A DNA stretch of 64,000 nucleotides from Diplolepis rosae (taxonomy: Eukaryota; Arthropoda; Insecta; Hymenoptera; Diplolepididae). The notes under the pieces were generated by a model that was given only the letters and a program-made list of their open reading frames with translations, was not told the DNA's origin and ran no database searches. Below, in pieces: positions 1 to 11,200 of the stretch; within the stretch, counting starts at the first letter, position 1, and each line of letters opens with the position of its first letter. A program made the translations under genes and the position numbers. Where the stretch lies: contig JAPYXD010000704.1 of NCBI GenBank assembly GCA_030998225.1, positions 6,200,001 through 6,264,000 on the forward strand, read 5' to 3'.

Positions 1-130
1 GGTTTGAAGATTATGCTGTTTTTATACTTTTAATTATACTGTTGCATCACTAATCTGAATTTATGAAATACATTTTTTTGAAACAACTATTTATTGTTAT
101 TAAACGAAAAGCCTTTAAATTTTACTATTT

Positions 131-610
131 GTCAATAAGGTCAGTAAGCAAAATTATCGCATTTGGGGTTCAGAAAATCCAAACGTCATCATTGAGAAGC
201 CGATGCACCCACAATGAGTGACTGTTTGGTGCGGATTTTGGTACGGTGGCATCTTAGAGCCATTATTCTTCGAAAATGAGCAAGGAGCCGCCGTTACGGT
301 CAATGGCGAGCGTTAACATGCTATGCTCAACGAATTTTTGTTTCCAAAAATTGAAGAGGATGACATGGACGACATTTGATTTCAACAGGAAGGGGCCACT
401 TGCCACACAGCCAACGTAACAATCGACCTTTTGCGCATCGTTTTCGAAAATCTAATAACCAGCCGAAATTCTGATGTCAATTGGCCGCCTCGGAGCTGTG
501 ATTTGACCCCGTTTGACTATTTTTTGTGGGGAGCCGTTAAGGATAAGTGTTACGCTAACCAACCAGAGACGATTGAGGCCTTGAAAAATGGAAAGGTTCA
601 ATCTTTCTAA
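131..610 (+). pseudogene. mariner-family (DD41D-type) transposase relic
   Basis: One continuous frame from 131 to the TAA at 608-610 reads as the C-terminal half of a mariner/Tc1 transposase. Recognisable blocks are VWCGFWYGG, the second catalytic block FQQEGATCHTA, and the third block CDLTPFDYFLWG followed by VKDKCYANQPETIEAL. Between the second and third catalytic positions there are 41 residues, the spacing of the DD41D (rosa-like) lineage. Three in-frame stops (215-217, 314-316, 377-379) and a Glu in place of the second catalytic Asp show that it is dead. The first catalytic Asp and the 5' terminal repeat would lie left of the window. It has no role in the neighbouring genes; it marks an old insertion. 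Family assignment is firm, lineage assignment moderate. Confidence 0.88.
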
Positions 611-660
611 CAAAACCATACTTTTGAAAAAATATCTATAAGTTTTTTTTTCATAACCAA

Positions 661-694
661 TTCAAATTCCAAATGTTAGATGGTTCACCCTGTA
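661..694 (+). repeat. mariner terminal-repeat copy 1
   Basis: A ~34-bp segment ending TGGTTCACCCTGTA follows the transposase relic by about 50 bp and is nearly identical to a second copy at 899-933. The ending CACCCTGTA is the usual 3' terminus of insect mariner-like elements of this kind. It is probably the right terminal repeat or a duplicated subterminal copy. Confidence 0.7.
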
Positions 695-751
695 GAATGG
701 GATCATTCTCAGGTGCAAATAATAAAAAAAAGCATGTGTTGCGCGAGCGTG

Positions 752-868
752 AGAGGTGCAGACGATGCCTCTTCGATGGGTTGCCGGTGTCTTGTCCCCG
801 GGTCGCTCGTATTCACATACCCGTCAACTCGACATCGGCAATCCATCGCTTCGGCATTGTCTGCTCCT
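752..868. repeat. GC-rich hairpin between two terminal-repeat copies
   Basis: Bases 758-791 (starting GCAGACGATGCC) are a near reverse complement of 831-864 (ending GGCATTGTCTGC). The pairing continues into a small loop around 795-830. The stretch is far more GC-rich than its surroundings, which makes short ORFs open on both strands; I regard those as by-products. Confidence 0.65.
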
Positions 869-898
869 GCGCCTTGTGCTGGCCTCACATTCACGCCA

Positions 899-933
899 AT
901 TCAAATTCCAAATGTTAGATGGCCCACCCTGTA
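899..933 (+). repeat. mariner terminal-repeat copy 2
   Basis: Second copy of the terminal sequence at 661-694, ending TGGCCCACCCTGTA. It probably marks the true outer end of the mariner-derived insertion, with the hairpin lying between the two copies. Confidence 0.65.
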
Positions 934-2891
934 TTAGTACCAATTTTAGTATGCGGTGTTGCCTAATCACGCGCCAAAAATGACAATTACATAACCTTCA
1001 AATGTTATTCGCTTCGGTATCAGACCGCCATCATCTTTTAACAGATGGCGCTGATTAGGATGATACACAGACAAACGATATATAGACGTATGTATGCATG
1101 TTCTGAGAGTAGAAAGATTGAGAGGAAGTATGATTTTCGCCCAGCTTCATATATAAATAATCCGAGAATCATAAATTCCCGCATTATGTAGCGATGGAAT
1201 AATGCAGGAATCGAAAATTTTCACATCGTTCCAAAGATATGAGAATCAGGCACATTGCGCACTAAAATTGGTGCTCAAACTCAAATGAATTTGAGTTCGT
1301 AGTGATACGGGTTTGAATTCAGTTTTGAATATTTATATGCTAGAGATGGTAATCATAATTGAATTTTACAATTTGATCTTTTATTAGAAAATATATAAAT
1401 TTATATTGAATAGTTAGAATTCCATGTTACGCACAAAAAAAAGTCCAGTTAAAACAACCGGAATTCCGGTTAGGCCATATTTAACATTATTTTCTGGTTA
1501 TTTCAAACAGATTTTCTCGTAATTCCTAAAAAAATCTGGTAAATAATCTGAATTTCTAGTTATTTCAACCATAAATTTATAATTTCGGAATACCGTGTAG
1601 CCTTCGAGGTAATTATAAGAAAAAAAAATGAAAAATTAATTTAAATTACTTATATTTTTGTGAATTGTGAAATTATATAAATTTGACAACGTCACATTAT
1701 ACAATAATTTTTTTTCAATTCTCCTAGAGTACACTTTTCAGCAAAAAAAAGTTTATGCCCACACGTGCAGTTATTTCCGAGAGATAATTCGTCAAAAATG
1801 CTTAGCAGAAAGTAAAATTAAATTAAAAAATTCACGATTCTTCTAGATAAATAGTTAAATTTAAGATTTTATTTTTAGATTTCTAAACCTGGCATGATCA
1901 AGATTAATAACACTAAATGCGTTCGTTCATCAAAATGACCAAAATACAGGAAATGAAAGGACGAGAGAAAAAGCGTTACACTTCAGAGTGTATAAAATAA
2001 AGCATTTGCAACGTATATTTATTAAATATTGCTCATCTCAAAAAGTAATTATACACTTTAAATGATTAGAAACCATTTGTCTAGAGGTTCTTTACACTTT
2101 ACAAGCACAAAACTTAATTATAATGTTAAATTTAACACCTCCGCTTGACTATATCATTACAGACGTTAACAATTAATCATATTTAATTGCCATGTGCTCA
2201 AGCAACTATTGGACGATGTTAATTTGATGTTTTCACGAGCAAAATCTGTTTGTAGTAATTAGTCCCAATTTTAGAAAAGTACTTACGATGTTCAAACATT
2301 AGGGTTTAGGCCTCGTAATTATCACTCAGGTGAAGAGCGATCTGCTTGATGTTCTTCAGACGTGGTTGGGAGGATCGCGCAAAGCAAGCATAATGAGTGT
2401 GTTCTAGAGCGCATAGAAGCTCGCGTGGATAAGTAATGACCATTTAATCGTTGAATCGTAATCGGAAACGAGCCAGAAGACTTTTTATGTGCGACTGTCT
2501 TTCAAGAAAATATTCGTTATTAAATACGACAATGCCTGCTTGTTCGAATCTTCTTCACTGAAGAGGTGAATTAATTGGAAAGGGAGGAATATGAAAGTAT
2601 ACAGGTATCCCATTTATTTTTATTGGCTAGGATGATTTTTTTCTTATTTCTGTTCTAGGTTCTATGCTATAGATGTGACGAGAAAAGTGGCAGCAAGAAC
2701 TTATGTGGGCAGTTTTTATTGCTTTAGCTAGCTTCACACTCATTGATTCATATAATAATAACTATACCCACATCCTTATTTAAAAAGACAAGACTTTTCC
2801 GACTGTGGTCGCGTGTGGTGAATGAAAGTATCCTAGGTCTGCTAGACTAAAGATTATTTAGAACGATATTTTTCACTTGGTTACCAGAGTG
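934..2891. other. intergenic, no gene seen
   Basis: AT-rich sequence without a convincing reading frame. It contains a palindromic motif patch (1438-1610) in which TCTGGTTATTTCAA-like words recur in both orientations. A less AT-rich stretch at about 2320-2560 could be upstream regulatory DNA of gene 1, but I see no defined site. Confidence 0.5.
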
Positions 2892-2929
2892 TATAAAGAA
2901 AATCGCGTATCTACTATGTGGCTCAGTTC
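2892..2929 (+). promoter_or_regulatory. core promoter candidate of gene 1 (TATA plus TCAGT initiator)
   Basis: TATAAAG at 2892-2898 is followed by CTCAGTT, whose A (2925) is 33 bp downstream of the first T of the TATA box. This is the same geometry as at genes 3 and 39416. It lies about 140 bp upstream of the candidate micro-exon at 3063. The leader would contain a short upstream ORF (ATG near 2996 closing after seven codons). Confidence 0.5.
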
Positions 2930-3062
2930 TCGTGTAGAGGTCCATCTTGTTAGATCCTTTAGAGACGTTGAGGAAAAACGAGTGATTTAGATCAATGTGT
3001 GCAAAAAACTCTATGTGATCCGTTCTTGAGTAATTTTAGAAGAACGTGATTTTGTTTAAACC

Positions 3063-3077
3063 ATGTATTTTTATCAT
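3063..3077 (+). CDS. candidate micro-exon 1 of gene 1
   Basis: ATG in the context AACCATG starts five codons (MYFYH) that end exactly at a perfect donor, GTAAGT at 3078. Joined in phase 0 to the acceptor TTTTTTTGCAG ending at 8237, it gives MYFYH-AVLLLLSSSCVSG, a clean signal peptide. This mirrors the other genes of the window, whose first exon holds only 2-6 codons. The implied intron of 5.16 kb is long but filled with repeats. The alternative is that translation starts at the in-frame ATG at 8208. The exon is inferred from splice consensus and frame only. Confidence 0.5.
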
Positions 3078-4449
3078 GTAAGTAGTTGACAACTTCGCTT
3101 GATTATTGAAGGGAGAAAAGTGATGTTCTTGTGATAGTGATGCAACCATAGTGAATGGATTATAAACCTAAGGACGAAAGCACATTATTTGTACCACACA
3201 AGTGAAACTATTATTATTTTATCAACTCAGATTTAAAGCTTACTTGCAAAAAGAACTTGTTAATGCTTTAAATTTTATACGTAAGATTGTATGGTTTGTG
3301 TATTAAGGGCATGTGATACTTGAGAAAAGTAACAAGTTCATATGAATAATTTGGTCCAGTTTCTACATGTTCGTGTCTAAAGTACATGAAATTTGAGGAA
3401 TGGTAGAGAAAATAAAAACTGACGTAGATAGATTACTTTTGGTTTCTACGATGAAAAAAATTTTCCGATATATTTTGCTAAAATTGAACTTTTTTGTAAT
3501 TTCGAAACCAAAAGTAGTATCACATGCTTTTAATTTAGTCTGGTATGCAAACCATTCGTCAAATAAGGGAATCTTAGAAATTTAAAACAAGTAGATTTAT
3601 TGTATTGTATTTCTACTTCAACTGCAAAAATAATTTTTTTTCTAGTTGCACGTAACCGAAATAAATTTTATGAGTAACTATATAAGTCGTTGATAGGTTC
3701 AGCAGACGATTTTAAATGTTGACAATTTTCATTTATAATTCAATTCAAAATGAAATTTAGATAAAAATTGTGAGCCTTTACAATAATATGACCTTGACCT
3801 GGTAATAACTGGATGATCGACAGCAGAAGCCTCTTCTGCTCTAAAATTTTATCAAATTGAAGAATTAAAAAGTTTTTATAATTAAACTAATTTCTGACGT
3901 CCCAGGCAAGAACCTTGTTAACTAAATTCTCGACGAAACTGAGAAAATCAACAAAAACTATCACTATTGATATTGAGTGGAAGAATACAAATTTTATCAG
4001 TATTTGTTCAATTCTTGGGTAAAAATGGTCGGTTTCATTTTATTCCATGAAGAAAAACTAAGATATTTTATAATAACAAGTAGAAAATGGACACAAGAAG
4101 TAAATGTATACAGTTTGTAAAAAGCTGACTTTTTTCCAAAAAAAAACGGTTATTTATTAATGTTCATTTCCTTTATCGAGGGAATATACTATAATTGTCT
4201 TTACACTTAAAGGTTTTTCTAAATTAGGAAAAATAATGTTCAGAAAAGCATTCCACAAAAAATAATACTGCGCATTATTTAATTAATTCAAACGTTACAA
4301 GTAGAAGATTGCTGGAATTACGATTCCGTAAAATAAACTTAGGATCAATAGGCCATTTACCTAAAATTCATTATTAAATCTTTATACTATTATAATTCCT
4401 TTATTGTGATTGGATTTTAACATTTCTCTATCAATTCTTATTAATCAGT

Positions 4450-4727
4450 ATACAAGGAGAAAAATGGAGATAAGGAAATCGGGATTTAAGACTGTAATTT
4501 CTGTAAAAAATTTTTACGTTTGTTTTATTCCACGTAATTTCCCATTAAACAGAAAAGAGAACGACCCAAATTAGCAATAATTATTGAATTTCAGTAACCA
4601 TTGCCAAGCGACATCACACTTTTTTCTATTTATTGTAGAATCAGTTGGAATGAACCAAACGTAAAATTATTTTTTAGAAATTTCAGTATCCAATCCCGAT
4701 TTCTTTATCTCCATATTTTCCCGTGTA
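4450..4727. repeat. palindromic MITE-like element (TACACGGG ends)
   Basis: The left arm from 4450 (TACAAGGAGAAAAATGGAGA) pairs with the right arm ending CCCGTGTA at 4727. The arms are about 85 bp with roughly 80-85% identity and include the shared block GGAGATAAGGAAATCGGGAT. TA dinucleotides at the ends suggest a Tc1/mariner-type target site. Confidence 0.65.
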
Positions 4728-6227
4728 ATGTTTTGAGATTTCAATCGCAGTAGGAATTTTGAATAAATATATCCTGAGAGCAGGACTGAAGACGAGTTTG
4801 CTTCTAGCAAACTTTATAATATAAGTGATGTAATATAGGACTAAATTTTTGGTTGAATTGAAAAAAAGTATAATTCGAAAACAAGCAAAAAGTATTTGAA
4901 TTCATTGCATCCGTCATAATAGTTTGTAATTTCCAATTATTTAATAGAAACGTGCAGAAAGTTCTGTTTGGTAATTAGTATTATTTATTGCATCTTGATT
5001 TTGTTTCAAACACCCGACATAAATTTCACTTTATATCGCATCAGTGGTTTAATAGAACACTATAATTAATTGATTTCATTCATAAATTATAACCTTTCAG
5101 GAAATGTTCTATTTTGAAATAACATGCCTTATATTTCATTTTTTTCGGTCATCTAAAGAACACATTTATGATAATACGTATTCAAGGCCTTGAAAGAATT
5201 AAATGTATTATGAAAAATTAAATTGAAGTTGGTTGGTGAGGGGGGGGGGGGGATACAAAACTTTAGTTTTAAAGACCATGAAGAGTCAAATAACTTTGAA
5301 TAGAGTCAAAAATTCAATTTTTACTTGCACATTCATCTTAAATGTAATTAAAATATCTTAATTTCTGTTAGTGAAAAACCATTTTTTATTCTTTTTGTTA
5401 TTAATAATAACTATTTACCCTCGTTTTCACCTATTGTCGTGTTGTATTTGCAAAGCAAAGAAAATGGAAAAAGTTATAAAATTTAGATAAATATTTTCAT
5501 ATTGCAAATTATTGTGTATTTGCCAAGCGAAGCTCGCATATCAGTGTGAAACTCCACGAAGTTTTGGTTCCATGCACATCCAGTCCTTATTTTTATGACG
5601 TGCATGCTTGCTTATTTTACTTTTCTCTTTTAGACCATACCCTTGACTTTCAAATGTAAATATTAATTATAAAAATGAAGATTTATAAGTTGAACTAGTA
5701 TATCATTAATAATTAATTAATAAAAGTTAAATACCTATGACAACAAATTTAATTCTATAAAACAGTTCCAAAACTAAAATTCGTGATAACCAATAATTCA
5801 AAACAATTACAGTTCAAACTAAATTTGTACTATGGAAGAAGTCTTAAATCCTAATTCTTTAAAACAACTCTCAGTTTTATAAATTACCCCCTTCCCCCCG
5901 CCCCACCTAATTATATACATAATTTTTTAGTGGGATCTTCGACAGATGAATATCCTCCTATAAATAGCGGTATATTCTTCTTATTATATGTAGAGACATC
6001 ACGGTCTGATAACTTGAGAAAGTAGACATCTTCTAATTATCACTAAATGCGAAATCAAAAATGAAAAGTTACCTTTCTGATTTCATTACATTTTTTGTTC
6101 AGACAGCGTGGCTTTCAGTTTTTCTGGATGAAAATGAAAGGAAATAGGAATTTTACAAATATTTTCAGTTCTAAGAATGATCTACAGTTTCAAAGTGACA
6201 TTATTAATTTTACAGTTATAATAGTAT

Positions 6228-6340
6228 ATTGTGCAACTTGGAAAAAAACATTATTTTGCGAGTGTGAAGTTTGATGTCCGAGTAAAGCGCGAGGGTAACA
6301 ACCGCATGAGTAAAACTATTATTTCATAACTTATTAATTA
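6228..6340 (+). repeat. dispersed repeat with GCGAGTGTGAAGTTTGATG core
   Basis: Starts TTGTGCAAC and carries TTTTGCGAGTGTGAAGTTT, CCGAGTAAAGCGCGAGGG and TAACAACCGCATGAG. The same order of blocks occurs at 60600-60720 (+) and in reverse at 6895-6990, so it is a dispersed repeat rather than local sequence. Confidence 0.6.
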
Positions 6341-6634
6341 ATTATTAATTAATACAAATTTATACATCAATCTATATTATGATATCAATTTTCGAAAATT
6401 CACACATGTGTCTTAAACAATTAATATTTAACTTTGCACATTCATTGAAAAGAAAAAATAATTGAATAAACAAAAACTCTGAATCAAATGTTAAGATTAA
6501 CAATTTTTTCTGAATATATCAATCATATAGTATTGAAAAAGCACTTGAAGTTATTATTGAACATGCCGCAATATAAAATTTTAATATTTGAATAATCCAC
6601 GCATCACTGATAGACAGTAATCAAAACTTTATTA

Positions 6635-7340
6635 TCGAGGTAGTTGGGCCACAAAAATTAGGCCTAAGGAAAAAATATATAATTTTGCTTTCAAGAATAG
6701 CAATATTATTATTGAAGGGATAATTTTAAAGAAAAAGGATCAATTCCCATGAAAAATTTAAAACATGATGAAATAACATATTTAACAAATTTTATTTTCA
6801 TAGCGCCTCCTTTGAAAATCCGATTTTCAGTACCTGTAGAGCGGGTTGAAACTACGATTTTCAATTATTACTCGAAACAAAACACAGCGAAAGCATTTCG
6901 TGTGATTGCAGCCCTCGCTTCACTCGGGCAGAGCAAACTTCACACTCATGCAATTGCTCTGTTTCGCCCCTTGTAATGTAATATACTATTTTGCAATTTT
7001 TGAAAATGAATCAATTATCATCAAATACAGCAATATGTTTGAAAAAATCTTATATAAAAAAATTGTTTTTTAATGATTTTAGTCATTGTAGAATCCATTT
7101 GGAAAAATTGGAAACTGTCAAGTTGTAGAGAATCTTTTTTCTAAAAAAATGATTTGTAATTCAATAGAATCGCATCATTTTTAAAAATTTGGTAAGATGC
7201 AATAAGAGATAAAGTTCGGGAAAAAATAAAATTGTTTAAATAGGTTATTCCTTCATGTTATAAATTTTTCATGGAATTTAATTTTTTTTTCCAAAATCAC
7301 CCCTTTAATAATAATATTGCTATTCTTAAAAGCAATTGGA
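6635..7340. mobile_element. TTAA MITE family copy A, interrupted
   Basis: Begins with a diverged GAGGTAGTTGGGCCAC and contains the family signature AGAATAGCAATATTATTATTGAAGGG near 6695 and its reverse complement near 7305-7335. About 190 bp in the middle (6805-6995) are foreign and include an inverted copy of the 6228 repeat, so this copy suffered a later insertion. Its right terminus is degraded. Confidence 0.65.
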
Positions 7341-8207
7341 ATGGGGCGAAATCGATTACCCGTTGCTTTAATAAACATTTCTACCAATGACTAGTAGTTT
7401 TTCATTGATTCATAGTAAAATTATATCGATTTAATTAGTAGTTTAATGTCTATTAATTTATATAGAAAGAAAATAAACTGGTAGCAATAGAACTTCTTCT
7501 ATCAAAATTTTTTATAATTTTACTATGAATTAGTAAATAACTACTAACTGAGCCTCTGGACGGTACGAAGGGAGTATAAGGGCAAATAGAAAAATAGAAA
7601 TTTCAGTATTTTGTAAGAAGTTGGAAAATGATATGCAACAGTATTTCACGTGACTGTCACCGACTGAATTTTCGCTTACGATTAATGACAAACAGAGTGT
7701 CTTTTACTAAACCAACAGAGGTTTCGAAAGCAGTATTTATGTGATTCATTTAAAGAAAAAACTCTTGAACTGCACAATCAATCAAAGTCTCTGAAGCAGA
7801 TCCAACAAAAATTCTATTTTCAATGACTGATAATCTAAGTTTTCATTTGCCACACAGCAAAAATCTACATTTGCTAAATTATTTCTTTGAATCTAAATTA
7901 ATAAAAATTTGACTGAATTAAAAATACTTATGCACTATTCAGGCGGAAATCCCTCGGAAAAAGCGCCTTACTGATTTTAATTCAGTCAATTTTTCATTGA
8001 TGCAAATTTAAAAAGTAAAGTTTTTTTAAATTCTAGGAACTAATTAACGATTTATAATTAACAATTTATAATTAACAATTTATATACATATTCTGATTTC
8101 TAAATATGCAGAAATTTGTGCATAATCTTAAGTGGAATAAAAAATCATATTGTATAAGGCTTCTTACATAATATAACTTAATCCAATCAGAATTATTATT
8201 TAATGCC

Positions 8208-11200
8208 ATGAATCAAATCGTGAATGTTTTTTTGCAGGCGGTCCTTCTATTACTGAGTTCGTCATGCGTAAGTGGAATCGAAGACAAAAAACAGTATGTT
8301 ATCCACGATCAAATGACTCTTGCCTCGAAAAGGGAAGCCGAGAAAATTCGACACGCAGTTGCAGACGATGTTATTTCTAATAATGTGTCATCAACTGTAG
8401 CGATCCGCAGTGCAGAAAGAGTTCCTATTCATTACCAGAATTCTAATGGCTTCGTCCCAATAATACTGTCCGATGGTCGTAACGAAGATCAACAAGTAAG
8501 AAATTATTCGATGTCAAGCGGAAAGCTTTCGAACGATTCTGAGATAAAGAAAAGTGAAAGCCTCTTTGAAAATGATCCAGTTTATTCGACAGAAGCAAGA
8601 ATTTTTTTGAATCTTCCGAGATCAGGTGCAAATCGCAGGTCTTACGATTCTGGCGATCGACGGAGTGACTTTGAATTACTAAAAGTGGATAATGATACAC
8701 CGAAGGTGGCAAACTATCAAGAATTTTATGACAACGTACAAAGTGTTATGAATAAGAGTCGCGATCCTGCTGACGTTAATAAAAAGAAATCGCAAAAGAG
8801 CAGAAGCAAAGAAGAAGCTAAAAGGATTCAAAGTCATATGGACACATATGACACTGACTCTATTCGAAACAATGGAAATTCTTATAATCATCACTATCCA
8901 TTGAATTCTTACAGTAATAATCAGTTCAAGTCTGATTACGATCCAGAGAAAGTAAACAGCAATCACTATGAACAGGACATTTCAGGGTATAATCTTCAAC
9001 GCAACGTCGCTTCGAAAGAGAAACTGACTCTGCCAAGGACAAATTATAATGAAATGCAATCATCTGTAAGTGAGAAGAAATCACTCAAAAACGAAGGAAT
9101 TTCCAAATCGATGAATACAATTAAATCAAACAGAAATATGAAGCCTTTCAAAAATGTAGAACCTACTGATTATAAAATAGACATGAAATTTGAGATTCAA
9201 TCTGTAAGATCCACTGCTACACCTTCACTTCTTCAGGCTAATTTATATAATTCTTCAGATTCATCTAACTCTCAATCTGCAAATGTATATGTTCAAGATA
9301 GTAATTTTGAAATGCAAGGAACTAGTCGCCACTATGATCGCTCTGAAGATTCTCAAGGTTTTTCTGATGAAAGTTTAGATTACACAGAAATCACTGAAAA
9401 ACCAAGAAGGCTTCATAAAAGCAGACGACGACCAATTAATTCAGAATTGTCAAGAAAACTTCCAAAGGAACATCGAGGAAGTGGATACTCACAAGGTAAT
9501 GATGACAGAACACGACACAATTTATCAAAGTCGAGACAACGGCATAGGCAGAGAAATAAATATCACTCTTGGGATGAGGAAGGCCGTTACCAATTCGAAG
9601 ATGAGAATAATCAAAATAAACAATTTGAAAACTCAGGCTCCGAGTCCATAAATGCAAATTCCCAAACGATAAACACTGAGTCATCAGATGCATGGAATCA
9701 AGTTACTCCGAATTTAGAGGTTTCGCATTCAAATGGTTACGAGGTTGATCAAATTGAGAAACCAAAGTTATTGTTTCCTGTAAATGTGAATTTAGTACCA
9801 CTCACACATTTCGATCACAAGACTGCTTTAGGCAATAGTCAAGGTTTTGATGTTACTAATGCAATGATTCAAAATTTCGGAGCTGGCTTGTCAATCATCA
9901 GCACAGCTGCTCCTTTCGGGAACACACCTCCTCATAATTTGGGTCAGAAGAACGAACAAAATATTCAGAACTCTGAACAAGCATCAGATATCATCGTTGG
10001 TCAAAATACTTTCCAGAATCCTGTTTCTGTTTTCCTACCTCATGGACAGAATCTGCAAACTGGAAGAACACAGTATATCCAAAGTACTGTTACTCCACTT
10101 TTCACTGTTACACAAAGTGGAAATCCTAATCCTCATAATACTGTTCCAAGTACAGTCACATCTAGACCATTGTATGGTTCTGCTTCAACAGTGATTCCAA
10201 ATTTTCAACAAATCTTACTGCCACAACCGACACTCCAAACACTGACGAATATGCTTCAGGGGAATGCTAATGCAAATGTTCAAATTCATTCTCATGGACT
10301 CCAAGGGCAAAACGTGCTTCAATTTCAGAATATTCCATCAGTCTCTACCACATCGAATCCAGTTACACAAAGACATTCTTCTTATGGAGGCGATGGACAT
10401 TACTTAGCAACTGCTAGTTTAACAGTTGAAAATGAAGCACAGAAGGCGAATAATGATCAACAGAAAACATTCTACCAAACGGTCCCAGGAATAGTACCAG
10501 TTAATCTAGCTGCTTTAAACTTTAACAACCAAAATCAACAAGTACAGCAAAATTCACAGAATTCATTTTTTGTCACTAGACCAAGAGACAATGATCAAAT
10601 TCTGAAAGCCACTAATGATGCGTTTCTGAACTCTATGAAGGATTTACAGATGCAGATTCAAAGGAACCAGTTATCGAATTCAGGATATCAAGCAGTTGAT
10701 AATATTAGAAGTAGCAGTAACAACAACGCGAATACAGTGAATGCGATCGCTGGTATACCAGTTAATATTTTTAAATCACAATTGCCTGCAGTCGGCACCA
10801 AGAATGTAGAAATCGTCAATCCTAATATGAAACCTAGTCCTGTAGATTTCACTATATTCAATCCTGTAACTCCTATAAATTCTCTCAATCAATATACTGC
10901 CATGTACACTACTCCAATTCCAGTACTTAGCACTACCAGTTTTGTGACTTCGAGACCACTTCCGGTATCTGCAAATGCAGGAACTGTTCATCTCAACAAT
11001 TATGTAGATACATTGACTGAATTTGGCACCAAGCCCCCTTCGACACACGTATATAATCCTATAAATTTTGTACCAAACGATGATCTGGTGAAAAGCCAAT
11101 CTGTCTTAAACAGCAAACTTCCACAGAACGAAATTTTGCCACAGAATCTAAACCTCGTTCCTCTCCTCCCCGGAGGTAACTTCTTCAAAAATTCTCATGG

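Larger units (their letters stand above)
3078..8237 (+). other. probable first intron of gene 1, repeat-filled
   Basis: No coding frame is evident. It holds a 280-bp palindromic element (4450-4727), a run of 13 G (5240-5252), a GC-rich C-run near 5888-5905, a dispersed repeat (6228-6340 and inverted at 6895-6990), a MITE copy (6635-7340) and an inverted pair around TTTGACTGAATTAAAA (7905-8000). If translation starts at 8208, this region is simply upstream DNA. Confidence 0.45.

Noticed and set aside
709..983. Four overlapping ORFs in the GC-rich stretch
   Set aside because: They are open only because the hairpin is GC-rich and palindromic; no motif or conserved frame.
6749..6976. 75-codon ORF
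   Set aside because: It spans a MITE arm and an inserted repeat; not a gene.
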